A stretch of 64,000 nucleotides of DNA from Cyanoderma ruficeps (Eukaryota > Chordata > Aves > Passeriformes > Timaliidae): assembly GCA_008694505.1 (NCBI GenBank), contig VZDJ01000216.1, positions 2,155,539-2,219,538 on the forward strand, given 5' to 3'. The notes under the pieces were generated by a model, which made no database searches, was not told the origin of the DNA, and worked only from the letters and a program-made list of their open reading frames with translations. The translations under genes were made by a program, and so were the position numbers. Every line of letters starts with the position of its first letter. Within the stretch, counting starts at the first letter, position 1. This document shows, one piece after another, positions 49,357 to 61,100 of the stretch.

Positions 49357-49598
49357 AAGCACCCAGCTCAAGCTCCCTGGAGCCAGAGCCAAACAGCCAC
49401 TGAGAGAGTGGCTGCACCAAAGGCTCAGGGAGTTTTCTGTCACACACACAAACCAGACAGCCTCCTGGCAAAACTACATCTGCACCTTCCTGGGGCCCCA
49501 GGCAGGGATCCCCCCATAGGTATGCAGCCCCTTCTCAGCCTGCCAAGTACCCTCACAGGAGCCTGCAAGCTCTGGTGCCTGTTCAGGCTGCTCTTCCT

Positions 49599-49611
49599 TT
49601 ATTTATTTATT
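49599..49611 (+). promoter_or_regulatory. TMEM94: AU-rich element (two overlapping UUAUUUAUU nonamers)
   Basis: TTATTTATTTATT at 49599-49611 contains two overlapping copies of the UUAUUUAUU nonamer that binds proteins of the ZFP36 family. It lies 240 bases after the stop in a GC-rich neighbourhood. Confidence 0.5.
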
Positions 49612-50450
49612 ACTAGAGGCATTTGTTAGTATCAGGGTGATGCTAAAATGAAGCGGCTCCTTTCCTCTTTATGAGCAGATGGGTTTCCTGGGCCTGGCAG
49701 GAGAATCTGGGACCAGGTAGGGCTGCTGAAGCAGGAGATCTCTATTGAAAGCTGTTTTGGTTTTCCATCTCTGCCTGCTCTCCGTGTGTGCATGCCTGTG
49801 CATGCCCTTCCCGCCTCCCTGCCCCGTGTCCCGGGGCAAAGGAGCCATCCCTCTTGCAGTCCCAAGAGTGCTGGGAGCTCACATTCCCGAGGGGACAGTG
49901 GGAAGGGTCTCTGGACAGCCGGGCTGGGCCAGCCCTGCCCTCTAGTGTCGCTGTCACTGCCGTGTGCTGCCTGAGTCAGAAGAGGGATGAGACAGGGCTT
50001 TGGGAAAAGCTGCCTGTGATCCTCTGGTCTGGTGCAGAGGAAGGGCAGCTCTGCCTGCCTGCAGGGAGTCAGCATGGCTCAGCTTCCTGCAGCCCTGTTG
50101 AACCAGCTTTTATCTTTAACAACTCCCAGAGAGGTTTTCTAGCTCTTCTCCTGTGTGTGATCCGAACTGCTGTTCTGCTTCAGTAATGTGCCTGCTTGAG
50201 AAAACCACAGCTCGAGATAAAGCCTGAGCCCTGACTATCCCACCCTAGAGGAAGGGGATGTCTTTCCAGGCAGGATATCTGCAACGTGCAGTTGTGACTA
50301 ATACAGAGCTGGCAAATGGCTCCTTTCCCAATCCCAGGATTGTGTTGCATCCAGTTCTTGCTCCCTGAGGCACAGGGAACCCCCCTCAATCATGTCTGTC
50401 TGTGATGGTGCTGGGAAGTCTCTCTCCTCTGTGCTAATGCCTTCACACAG

Positions 50451-50627
50451 AACCACAGAATGGTTTGGGTTGGAAGGGGCCTTAAAGCTTATCTTGTTCC
50501 ACCTCCTGCCACAGGCACTCTGCCTTCCTCTATCCCAGGGTGTTCCAAGTCCTGTCCAACCTGACCTTTAACAGTTCCAGGGATGAGGCAGCCACAACCT
50601 CCCTGGGCAACATCTGCTCAGTTTCTG
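50451..50627 (-). repeat. CR1 LINE 3' end, antisense inside the TMEM94 3' UTR
   Basis: The plus strand reads AACCACAGAATGGTTTGGGT, then GGAAGGGGCCTTAAAGCTTA, and later CCAGGGATGAGGCAGCCACA. This is the reverse complement of the avian CR1 3' end over about 175 bases. The high-coordinate side fades after CTGGGCAACATCTG. Confidence 0.85.
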
Positions 50628-51916
50628 GAGGTCTCTTCGTTTGCCTTTGGGGGGACCCTCCCCTGAGGGCTGCAGCAAACCATGATCTGCCCAGTGCAAC
50701 ACAGAAGGTCCTGAGCTCTGACCAGACCCCATCTGTACTGGGAGCACTGGTCCTGTTGTGGGCTGACAGCCAAGAGCCACACAGGAGCACACAGGCTTAG
50801 CTACCAGAATATTCGCAGCTCATGGAGATGTTGAGTCTAGTTCTAAACACTGACTAAAGCTGGTAAGTCCTGGCCCTGTTTTTGGTCCCAACATTAACAC
50901 TATGATATTTGTCTTTTAGTTCCTCTTTGGTACCAGAGATTAACAAGTGGCAGCTGGTGCCTCCTGGGCAGGCAGGAGCTGGCTGGAACCCCCATGCTCT
51001 GCCCTGCTGCTCCACCTTGTCTTCCTCACTTTTCAGCATGACCAGAGAGCACAGACACAGCTGAGTGTCTCTAAGCAATACCCTCACCCTGCTGTGGGGC
51101 TGGTAGAGGAGCAGAGCTGGGTACAGCCAACCCCTGAGCTCTGGGAACACACTGAGGAGGCTGGAGGGGGGCAGCCGGGGGTGTTCCAAGCCCTGGACTC
51201 AGTTCCTGCAGCTGAGGGTGGATGTGGAGATCCCATTCTGGCAGGATTGCATGGGATGCACAGGGCTCTCTCTTCCCCTGCACCACAGCAGTGTCTGCCC
51301 ACCTCTGCCAGCCAGGCTGGACTGTGCCCTCACTCCCCTGGTGCCTGCAGGGCTCAGGGAGAACAAGCTGCACCTTTCTCAACCTCAATTCACTAAATGC
51401 CAGCTCCAGCTCTGTGACACCTGACACTGAGAAATCAGCTTTCCTTACTGATGCCAGGCTCGGGTCACAAGTGGGACATCATGTCTGTGGCTGAGCTGAG
51501 CTGGAGTCAGAGGCAGCACAGAGCTGCTCAGTGCTGCCCCAGCTTTCCCCCAGCCAGACCTCAGCTCTTGCCCTGTGCCATGAACTGTTGTAGGTGTTAA
51601 AAGGCAGCAGATTCCAGGGCTTCCTGCTGGCCACACCTTCCTCTGGAGGCGGCACCTTCAAGGTTTCCTCTTGTGTGTGATCACAAATGTTTATTTTCCT
51701 GCATCCTCCTTCCCCAGCTAGACTTGGAGGGAGTTAAAGTGTATGAATGGAGCCTTCAGGATGGTCTTGCCAGTGCCAACCTTCCCTCAGGCCATTGAAG
51801 TGTCTGAGGGTCAGAGTGCACGGCTTCAGAAGGAAATTTCCTACATCAAGATGTTTTTAAATGCTGTATATTTTATATTAAATTTTTTGGGATGTATGTA
51901 AAAATATTTCATTTGT

Positions 51917-51922
51917 ATTAAA
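51917..51922 (+). terminator. TMEM94: Polyadenylation signal ATTAAA
   Basis: ATTAAA in a strongly AT-rich segment, followed about 20 bases later by a genomic A-rich run (51938-51959). It may be a working signal, but the A-run could also cause internal priming in cDNA data. Confidence 0.5.
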
Positions 51923-51996
51923 GCTTGTAAATTGTATAAAAAAAGAAAAAAAAAAGAAACAAATGCAGACCCACAAGCATCCAGTATATGAATGGC

Positions 51997-52002
51997 AATA
52001 AA
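51997..52002 (+). terminator. TMEM94: Polyadenylation signal AATAAA
   Basis: Canonical AATAAA followed by TGATTGTCTTGG, a GT-rich downstream element. This is the most likely distal end of TMEM94. Confidence 0.65.
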
Positions 52003-52020
52003 TGATTGTCTTGGACAACA

Positions 52021-52740
52021 CACATGAGAGTTGGGAACGAGTCTGCACCCAGCAAAGGAAGGAGGTAAAAACGTCTGTGGCTGCTGGGGTCACAAGGTGT
52101 GATTTTCCTGCTGCAGGGACACAGCCTGAGAGCTTGATGCTCCTGGGATCCAGTTCTGGCCTTTTTCCTACTCTCTGTTCAGCTTTGGGTAAATGTGTCC
52201 GTCTCTGAAAGCCTCTTCCTACAGAGTAAGTTTGCTTACCTGGCGGATTCCTGGATCCCAGGCAGTGCTTCAGTCGGGGCTGGTGGCACAGTTTGAATCC
52301 CTCTGGATGGGTGAAAGGTCAGGGTGAACTGGAGGAGGCACTGGGAGCACTGGAGACAAGCAGGGGGGAGATAAGGAGGCCTGGGCTGCTTGTCCTGAGC
52401 AGAGCAGGCCCTGGGGTGACAGTGGCCACACTGAGCAGGCAGGAGGAGGGGGGAACGCTCTACCTGGCACTTGGGGACGGTGGAGGTGTCACAGGGGCAG
52501 AGCTGGGCACTGGGACACCAGCGCTGTCACCACGTTACTGCCATGGTGGTGAGACACTGAACATTAACCTCACAGGAGGTGACTGGCACTCACCAGGGGG
52601 GATTATGTGAGGAACCCTGGAGCGCTCAAGGGACAGGATAAAGCTGATCCTCGATGGACTTCAAGCAGCAGGAGACAAGCTTGTGCCATTTGACACAAAC
52701 GACACAACTAGGGAAAACTATCAAAAGGGTAAAATACGCC
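52021..52740. other. Intergenic gap between convergent genes
   Basis: About 0.7 kb, GC-rich, between the distal TMEM94 signal and the best CASKIN2 polyadenylation candidate. No gene or repeat recognised. In human the 3' ends of the two genes meet or overlap. Confidence 0.5.
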
Positions 52741-52746
52741 CCACTA

Positions 52747-52752
52747 TTTAAT
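52747..52752 (-). terminator. CASKIN2: Candidate CASKIN2 polyadenylation signal (ATTAAA)
   Basis: TTTAAT on the plus strand gives ATTAAA on the minus strand. No minus-strand AATAAA was found between here and the stop codon, so this is the best candidate. It would give a 3' UTR of about 2.3 kb. Confidence 0.35.
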
Positions 52753-55065
52753 AGAATTTAGTCTTAATGGATGTTAGTGGAAAACAAAACACATGATTAA
52801 CACAAACAGAGCAGATGGTTTAAAATCTGTTGTCAGTCTGGTGATTACACGGGCTATTTTTTCCCCTCACTGTCTCGCTGCACAGAGCAGGTGCAGCTGG
52901 GGTCAGTCAGTCCCAGTTGCAGTGTACATAACTTACACACCATACAGTAGCTTCAAAATAGAGATCTGGAGCTCAAAAAATAGGCATTCTTCTGCAAAAT
53001 CAAATGTTTAGTTCCCTTATTGACAATGAGAGCAGCGTTGTGCTGCCCTCAGGTGGCTCAGACAGTGGCAGCTCCACCCCAGTGTCCTCTTATCCCTGAC
53101 CCAAGACTTGCAGTTCTGGTTAGTAAATATATAGAATAAATCACATTTAAAATATATACATTGGCCTTTAAAAAAAATACATTTACAGTTTATCAACATT
53201 GGAAAAAAAATTACTGGGCGTGTCCCAGGTTGACTTGTGAGAGTAAAAATCAGTTTTAAAAGGTTTCTGTGAACCTCTTCATAAAGTGCCACTGGTTGTA
53301 GCTATTTGAAAACATCATGTCCATGACGTGGCACTCGGACACAGACAGTGGCTACACTCAGTGTGGGACAGAAATCAGAGCCAAGGAAGGTGTGTCTTAC
53401 CCCCGTCACACTGACCTCCAGTCTCAGACAATGATGGGATTTTAGGTTTTTTCCAGGCTTTTTGTCTTTGCTTTTCAGCCCAAAAACCAGGCTGGCCAGC
53501 CCACGGCATAGCTGCCCTCAGGAATGTTCAGGTGGGCTTTGCTCCCCTTCCCATGCAACAGCACAAGGGGCTGCAAACTGTCCAATCCAGCTGCAAACTC
53601 CCAACAGCACTGGGACACAACTGCCTTCTCAACCACCTTCTCCCTCTCCAATTTGGTTTTGCACTGATGATTTTTTTTTTCCAAAAAGGAAATAACGTGG
53701 AATTTTCTTTCCCTTTGTTTGGAATTTTTGTAGCAAATGGCACTTCAGCACAATCTTCGGTTCCCTTCTGGTGCTCCGATGCTTTCATTTGCTTGGCATG
53801 CCGAGCGCCAGCCAAGTTCGGGGCTCTTGGACATATTTAGCCATGCACTACTGAGCAGATCCTGCGAGAGAAATCTGTCTCGGAGCGATGCAGCCGCTCC
53901 TCTCGCCTGGATGCAGAGAGCTCCCACTGCCGTTCCCCGCTGCAGCCACGGGCTGTGGCCGCATCCAGCGCGGGGAGCTCCCGAGCCCAATTCCCCGGTG
54001 CATCCGGGGTCAGCTCCCCCGCCGGGCTGCGGAGCCGCGGGGAAGGATCACGTCCCAAACGCTGCTACTGTTGAACAATGCTCACGGCGGGGTTTGTGCC
54101 AGCAGCTCCCCGCAGGGAGGGGCACTGGGAAAGGGGACTGTTTTCTCCCAAAAAAAAAGGGATAAGGGAGGGGAGAAAAAAATTTGAAAAGCACTAATCA
54201 TGCTGCTGCTGCACTCTGTAAGGAGGAGGGTAGGGGCTTGTGTAGGCACGGTGTTGGCAGAGGGCAAAACTCCATTGAGCAGCAGGATCCAGACGGACTG
54301 GCCCAAATTCCCAGGTTTTTGGCACTGCCATCCTCATCCTCATCACTCTGGGAAGGGGCAGGAAGGCTCCCATGTCCAGCAGGGACGTGGTGGAGCATCC
54401 ACTGCTCTGCCAGCCCTCTCTTGAGGGGTCTGTGGGTCCCACTGGAGGGATTTTGATCCACTTGGATTTCACGCTGCCTGACACTGACACGTTTGGAAAA
54501 GCAGCAAATAAAGGAGAAAGGTTCCTTCTCGCTCTGCAAGCTGCCAAATTGCGACAAGCCCTGTCTTCTTTTAGTGCTGTCAGGCCTGGCCAGGGCTGTG
54601 GCTGCGCAGTGAATCGCCAGCTCGGTGGTGGCGGCTGCCCGGGGAGGTCTCTCCTGTGACACATTGTTGGCAGGGGATAAATAATAAGAGGCAGGACTCG
54701 ACAATGCAGTGGGGAAAGAGAAAGGTCCCTTGTGGAGGCTCCTCAGCTCTGTGCAAGGGAGCAAGGGCTTCTCCGTGGCCTGCAGGACTGCGAGTGCAGC
54801 CCCTCTGGGCTCTCCTCCTGCAGCCAGTCTGGTGGGAAATGCCTGACCCCCTCGGAAACCAGCCCAAGGCCACGCTGTCATGTGTGACACAGAGCCAGGG
54901 GTGGGTAAGGAGGGCAGCTTTGTTCCCAGCTGCAGTGCAAAGTGTGGGGAGGGAGGCGGCTGGAGAGACCTGCAGGCACTGCTCGGTTCCGGGTCTGCTC
55001 TTCCCCCATCACGGGGGGCACTGGTGGAGCAGCCGGAGGCGGGGAGGGGAAGGAGGGAGCAAGCC
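52753..55065 (-). other. CASKIN2: CASKIN2 3' UTR (extent inferred)
   Basis: The distal part (52.75-53.3 kb) is AT-rich, as usual for UTR ends; the proximal part is GC-rich. A 333-codon open frame overlaps it in a frame different from CASKIN2. It has no recognisable domain and looks like a by-product of GC-rich sequence. Confidence 0.45.
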
Positions 55066-55162
55066 TCAGTCCAGCATTGCATCCAGCTGGTCGGCCAGGT
55101 CGTCGAACATGTTGCTGATGTCTTCCAAGATGTTCTTGGCCGAGTGCACGGTCCCAGGGTGG
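55066..55162 (-). CDS. CASKIN2: CASKIN2 terminal exon
   Basis: Acceptor TTCCTCCCCAG. Encodes the conserved C-terminus [20 protein letters not shown] then DAMLD and TGA at 55068-55066. An alternative acceptor at CTGCAG further upstream would introduce a stop and is excluded. Confidence 0.94.
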
Positions 55163-58100
55163 CTGGGGAGGAACAGGAGAGAGTCAAAGCACTGCTCAAA
55201 GGCTGCAGCTACTGATGGGGAAGGTTTAGCCAGGCTGGGTCTGACCCAGCAGCAGGAGCACAGCATTGAGCTGGGCTTGAGCATGTGTGACCTGTGTGGT
55301 GCAGACATGACGTGCCCATGCACAGCCCTTCTCCTGCCCTCCCTGGAACCTTCCCAACCCCACCTCGAGGGGCCCAGCCCCAGCATTTCCCTCACCTCTC
55401 TGCCTCCTCCACTGTGATCTTCCTCTCAGCTGCCTGCAGCGTGGCAGCCAGGCTGGAGTTGGTCTGCTCCAGGCGCTGCTGGGCCAGGGTGGCCCCCGGG
55501 GCAGCTGCCAAAGGCTTTGCTGATACCTTGCTGCTCGTTTCCAGTGTCAGCGGGCTGGGACTGGGCAGGGACCCGATCACATCTGGCACTGCCTCAGTGG
55601 CTGCCCAGGGAGCAACAGTGTGTCGGGAGGGCTGCAGGACCTGCTGGTAGATGGTCTTGGGTCCAGAGAAGACGAGCTTGGTGGATGCCACGGAGGTGTG
55701 CTTGGCAGGGACATCTGCAAAGGAAGGGGCCTCATGGTAGGTGGTGGCACAGGTCCTCCCCACCTCCCACACCAACATGGGAGGGAGCCCCACCACCACC
55801 TTGGAGACAACTCCACAAGCCCCCATACCTGGAGTTGGTGTCCGCACCACAGCCGTGCCGACCAGCTCTGTGGGGCTGGGGGCTTTGGTGGGGCTTGGGG
55901 CCTTCTTCATCCCTTTTTCCAGCGACAAGATGCTTTTCTCTATCTCAGCAATCCTGAACTCCACGCTGTCATCATCAAAGGCATCCCCGGCCAGCGCGGG
56001 CCGTGCCGGTGCCGGTGCCGGTGCCGGTGCCGGGGCGGGAGGGCCCGCGATGCTCACGGCCTGGGCCTGGGCGTACTGGGCTGTGGGGGCGCCGCCCGCC
56101 TCCGCCTGCCCCGCCATGCTGAACGCCTTCAGCACCGCCTGCAGGGGCTCCCGCTCCCTGAAGCGTGGTCGGCGCTTCACAGTGTCTGACTCAGTGAGGT
56201 TGAACTCCAGCACGGGCGGCTCCTTGGTCACAGCGGGGGCTGCTGGCTCCTTTCCAGCGGAGCCCTGGGGCTCTGCCGGCTGGGAACCAGGCTCCGTGTC
56301 CGGCATGGCTGCGTCAGCCTTGGAATGCCCGCTGGGCTTTGGCCGCTGTTTGATGGTTAAATTGCCTTCTTCTGCAAAGGGGATGCACTCACTGGAGCTG
56401 TTCTGGGATGACGAAGAGGAGACCCCTGGCTTGGCCTCCTCCTCTGTGTCTGAGCAGGCATCCTCCTGCTCACCCTGTGCAGCCACCTCTGTCATAGGAG
56501 CGCTAGGCTCACTCACTGTCCGTCTCCGTGGCTTGCCGCTCTCAAAGGGGTCCCTGCTGCCATTGGAAAGTGTGGCACTGCTGGCGTCACCGCCATCGTG
56601 GGACCCCTCACCCACATCTGCCCGGGGGAGACAGTCCTGAGTCAGGTGCAGCGGTTTTGGGGCCAGGAGGGGCTTGGACGGACTCACACCTGGTGTTCCC
56701 TCCAGTGCAGCCGCCAGGCTCTTCACTGTCCGGCCACGGCTCACATCACTGGGGGTGGCACCCGCATCAACCACGTCCTGAGGGGCTGCGGGCTGCCGCT
56801 CGGGGCTGGCGGGCTGCTCACCGTCCGCCTCGGCAGCGAGGGCACTGGACACGGAGCTGAGGCGCTTGGGAGGCGGTGGCGGGGGGCCCTTGCGCTTGGC
56901 CCGGATGGCGAAGGACTGGCTGCGGGTCACCTTGGCGTCCGCCTGCAGACAGGCCCGCGGCATCTGGCTGCGGCCCGGGCGCCGCGTCAGCGTGGCGTAG
57001 GAGCCCAGGGTGCTGCTGGGGGCCCCCTCCTCCTCCTCCTCGTGCTCCCCATCCGACAGCGCGTAGCGGTTCAGGCTGTGCGAGCGCTTCTTGTGTTTCA
57101 AGCCGTCGCCCCCGTTGTGCTGCTCCCCGGCCGTGGGGGGCGGCTCCGTGGGGCCGCACTGGCTGTGCAGGTAGGAGAAGCCTTTTTGGGCTGACGTCTG
57201 CAGGCTGCTCTTCTGTCCAGGGGAGATGGAGGGGTACGGGTGTGCCAGGGCCTTGGGCTGCTCTGCTCCCAGGACAGATGGGGCCGTTGGGGATTTCAGG
57301 GAGACGTGCGGGTACATGAAGACGTAGGGGGCTGTTCCCTTGCTGGGAGTCTGGGGAGGAGTACAGGGAGTGACTGCTGGAGTCCCAGCTCCTTTCTGAG
57401 GCACGGGCCGGGTGTACTGGTCCGTGCCTTCAGGCAGGTTCCTCTCCTTGAGAGGGCTGCCCCCGCCGCCGTTGGCAAAGCCGTTCAGCCCCTCGGGGGA
57501 CACAAGCATCCCATAGGGCTCCGGGCTGGGCCGGCCCGGCAGGCTGGCTGGGCTCTCCTTGCTGCGGGGTGGTGCACAGGACTGCCCACTGCTGCTGCTG
57601 CTCTCGCCGCTGCCCAGGCTCTCCTGAGAGGGGCTGGAGAGGCGCCGGGACAGCACGTTGTCCTGCGAGTGCCCTGAGCCCCGCGACCGTACCCCAATGC
57701 TCTCCTGGCTCCGTGACATTCCCTGGCTGCTCTTGATGCCGAGTGTGTCATGGCAGCTGTTGGACATGGCTGTCTGGAGCTCGTAGCTGAGCTCGCTGTC
57801 CTGGAAGGTTGTCATTTTGGGCGTGTGTGGGGACTGGCACTCCCCATTCTCCAGCGACTCAATGGTGACAATGTCCAGGGAACCAGGGACTTTGCGTCTT
57901 GCCAGAGTTGCTTCTGCTTGGTTGAGGCTTTTGCGGAGGTCTCTGAGCTTCTTGACAGCCAACATGATCTTCTTCTGGTGGCCTGCAGGAAGGAAAGGGA
58001 CATTGGGTCAGCTCCAGCCCCCAAGGCCTGTTTCTAGGCCAAGAAGAGTAGTAGTTATGTCACACACCAGGGCAAAGGCCTTGGGCTTATTTAAACTCTG

Positions 58101-61100
58101 CCTATGGGAGGAGACAAACTACTGTTGGCATCTACCTAGCTGGGCCCAGCTCCAGCTGGCCAAGGAGAGTTCTTAGGGACTGCCAGGAAGTGCCCTTTCC
58201 AGGTGCTCAGGACATGCCTGCACCTCCCAGCCTGAGGGAGAACGGGGTGTGGGGACCTGGGTGGGAAACTTGGCTGCCCTGGGCCACCACGGCAGGAGAG
58301 ACTCACCCAGCTTGTTGATGCCAATCTCTTGCAGATCCTCCCATGTCAGGTCCGTCACGATGGTGATGGAATCGTAGCCATTGTTCACCAGCTTTTTGTG
58401 GTACTGGGGCAACCCAATGGCACTGAGCCAGTCCATCAGGTCAGCCTGGAAAGAGCACGGAGCCACTGCCATGAGCATCGAGGACGGGACAGCACCTTCA
58501 GCATCCCCTCCCTGCCCAGAAGACTGTTTTAGGGTGTCTCTTGACTGCTTTAATCCAGCCAAAGCTGTTCACTTACAGACCCCATCCTGTCCTATCCTGG
58601 GGTCAGAGAGCTCTGAGAAAAGACCTGAAGAAAGGGGGTGACCAAAGCCTCAGCACCAGGGACTCACCGGGATGTAGTTGGGCAGCCACTCAGCAATGCT
58701 GAGCTGCCCAATTTCTGTGGAGATCTTTTTCCTGTGGCCTGGTTTGGTCACGCCAATGGCTGTCAGATCCTAAGGGGAGCAGAGCGGGGCCATGGTCAGC
58801 AGTGGCTCAGGGAGCTCAGGGCAGTGTGTGGTCACTGCTGGCAGCTCTGGGTGGGGAAGGACCTGCCTCACCTCCGGGGTCATGCGGCTGATGGTGGGGA
58901 CGTCGTAGCCAGCGTTGAGGAAGTTGACAGTGTACGACTCCAGCTGGAACTCACGCAGCCAGTTGTAAATGGCTTCTGCATCCTGGGGAGGGGACAGGAC
59001 ACACAACAGCCCATGACGGTGGCTGCAGGGGCTGAAAGAACCTGACTGCTCCAGGCAAGATGACAGGATCTCCCTGGGCAAGACCCACTTGTGTCCTGAA
59101 GACCCAGTTCCCTGTGTCCCTGGTGCAGTGAGAGCTGGGCTGAGTGCCCCAAACATGGCCCTCTCACCCAGCACACCATTCCCCAGTTGTTCCAGTTACC
59201 TTCCCCTCGAGGAGCTGCTCAGGACGCAAGAACTGGTGGGAGAAGACCCTGTCTCCAGGGGGGCAGCTGCCTGGGGTCTGGAGGCCCTGTGGTCCTGGCA
59301 GAAAGCAGAGGGAAGAACTGTCACAGGGGCACTTGAACATCGAACAGCCCCTAGGGCTGCAGGGACAGCTGTCCCCAAGGCCCCATGGAGCTGGGACAGC
59401 CCTCACCTGCTGGGGAGGTCCCATTGTGTGGCTCTGATCCCAAAAGGTGTTGCTGGAGGTTGTCACCGGTGGAGGGCAGAGGCTGAGGGAGAGGAGGAGT
59501 GAGTGGAGGAAGGAGCCAGCTCTGGAGATCAGCTTTGTCACACCCCCAGGAGCAGAGTGGAAGTCCCCATATGGGCTGCTGGTCACAGCTTCAGCCAGCA
59601 ACAGGCTGGCCCCCAGCAAGAGATCTGGGCAGGATTTGGCTCAGGGCCTTTTATTATCCTCTCAGGTGACACAGCACATGATGGAGATGCTGTGTGATGC
59701 CAACCACAGCCTCCAGCTCCACTCAGAAAGGCCAGCTGTGCTTTGGGGAACAACTGGGATCCCCCCTGGAGCATCTCCCTGCTGAGTCCTGGCAGCAAGT
59801 TAAGTGTTTGGTGTAGGATACTCAACTCCAGCAGCCCCTCCTTTGCTAGGAGGGGGCATGGAAGGGGATGGGAAGCTCCATCTCCAGGCTGAGCCAGCAC
59901 GGGGAAGCAGGACAGGGGAGCAGGAGTTGGTGCCTACCCTGGCATTCTCAATGAGGATGCTGGTGCTCTGCCCATTGGTGCCCTCGGTGCTCTGGCCGCT
60001 GCCGGCGCTGCGGATGCTGCCGATGCTGCCCTCACTGCCCACGCTGTTCCTGTCCCCTGCTGCTTGGGGCAAGGGGGGAGCCTGTCAGCAGCTCCCCAGG
60101 ACTGGGGGTGACACAGGGCACAGAGGTCCCCTCCAAGGACCTGTGTGCCAACACACTGATGCCACTGATCTCCCACAAGATCCCTCTAGTGACAGACAAT
60201 GCATCAGTTCACCCGTCCCTCCCAGCATGCACAACACAGACAGGGTGACCTGGCCTGGCAAGGGACACACAGAGGGCTGAGACACAGGGAGAGAAGAGGC
60301 TGCTCTAAGGGCTTCCCAAAACTCCCTTTTCCTGCATCTCCTCCATCTCATCTGGCTACTTCCCCATGGAGAGGTGGAAGGACAGTGTCCCCCTGTGCCC
60401 CTGTCCAGGCAGGGCTGGGAGCAGGGGAAGGTCCCCAGCCCCTCTCCCTCCCCAGATGATCCCCTGACCTGAGCTGTCAGGGCCTGGGGCCGTCCGGGTT
60501 AGGGTGAGGTGACCAAAGGCCGCTGGGCCGCTCGGGGCTGCCGGGTGTGGACACTCATCAGGGAGGTGCTGCAGCCCCCCAGGGGGACCCTGGCGCTGCT
60601 GCACAGGTGCCACACGGGGGACAACCATGCCTGCATTCAAAGACAAAACATGCGTGGTCAGAGCTCGTGCAGGAGGCAGGTACAGGGGGGGAACAGCTGA
60701 GCCACAACCTCCAAAGTAGTATCCCAACCTTGGTGACACCCCCTTAGTCCTTCTCTTCCCCCCTAGCTAGCCAGGGCTGCAGGGCCTGTCCGACAGGAGG
60801 TGCTGGGAAGGCTGGGAAGGTTTCACACAGGGGACTGTCCCCAGCATGCCCAGGACAGCCACTGACCTGTCCGCTTGCTGATGACTTCAGCAATGGAGGG
60901 GGGGAAGTACCCGACCCGGTCGGTGCCTTTCTGAGCATCGTGGATGTGCCCCTTCCATCGGCCATCTGGATGCTGCTCCAGGACCTGCCACGGGACAAGA
61001 GGGATGGGGCTGGTACCCAGGGCCATGGTGGGGCAGGGGGATGGGGAGCAGAGAGCAGCCTCACCGTGATGACGTCTCCTGCTCGGACGTTGAGAGCAGT

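Larger units (their letters stand above)
49357..52020 (+). other. TMEM94: TMEM94 3' UTR
   Basis: About 2.6 kb from the stop codon to the distal polyadenylation signal. It contains overlapping UUAUUUAUU nonamers at 49599-49611, an antisense CR1 tail at 50451-50627 and a terminal AT-rich segment. The exact cleavage site is unknown. Confidence 0.7.

Noticed and set aside
54198..55199. Minus-strand 333-codon open frame
   Set aside because: It overlaps the last CASKIN2 exon in another frame and continues into the UTR. Composition is Ser/Pro/Arg-rich with no recognisable domain; the real frame ends at 55066.
55741..56640. Plus-strand 299-codon open frame
   Set aside because: It lies antisense to the big CASKIN2 exon; long antisense frames are expected opposite GC-rich codons.
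57958..57982. Methionine at 57965-57963 as a possible start of a short CASKIN2 isoform
   Set aside because: The frame continues upstream through a good acceptor into HQKKIM, which joins the SAM2 exon in phase and matches human, so this Met is internal.
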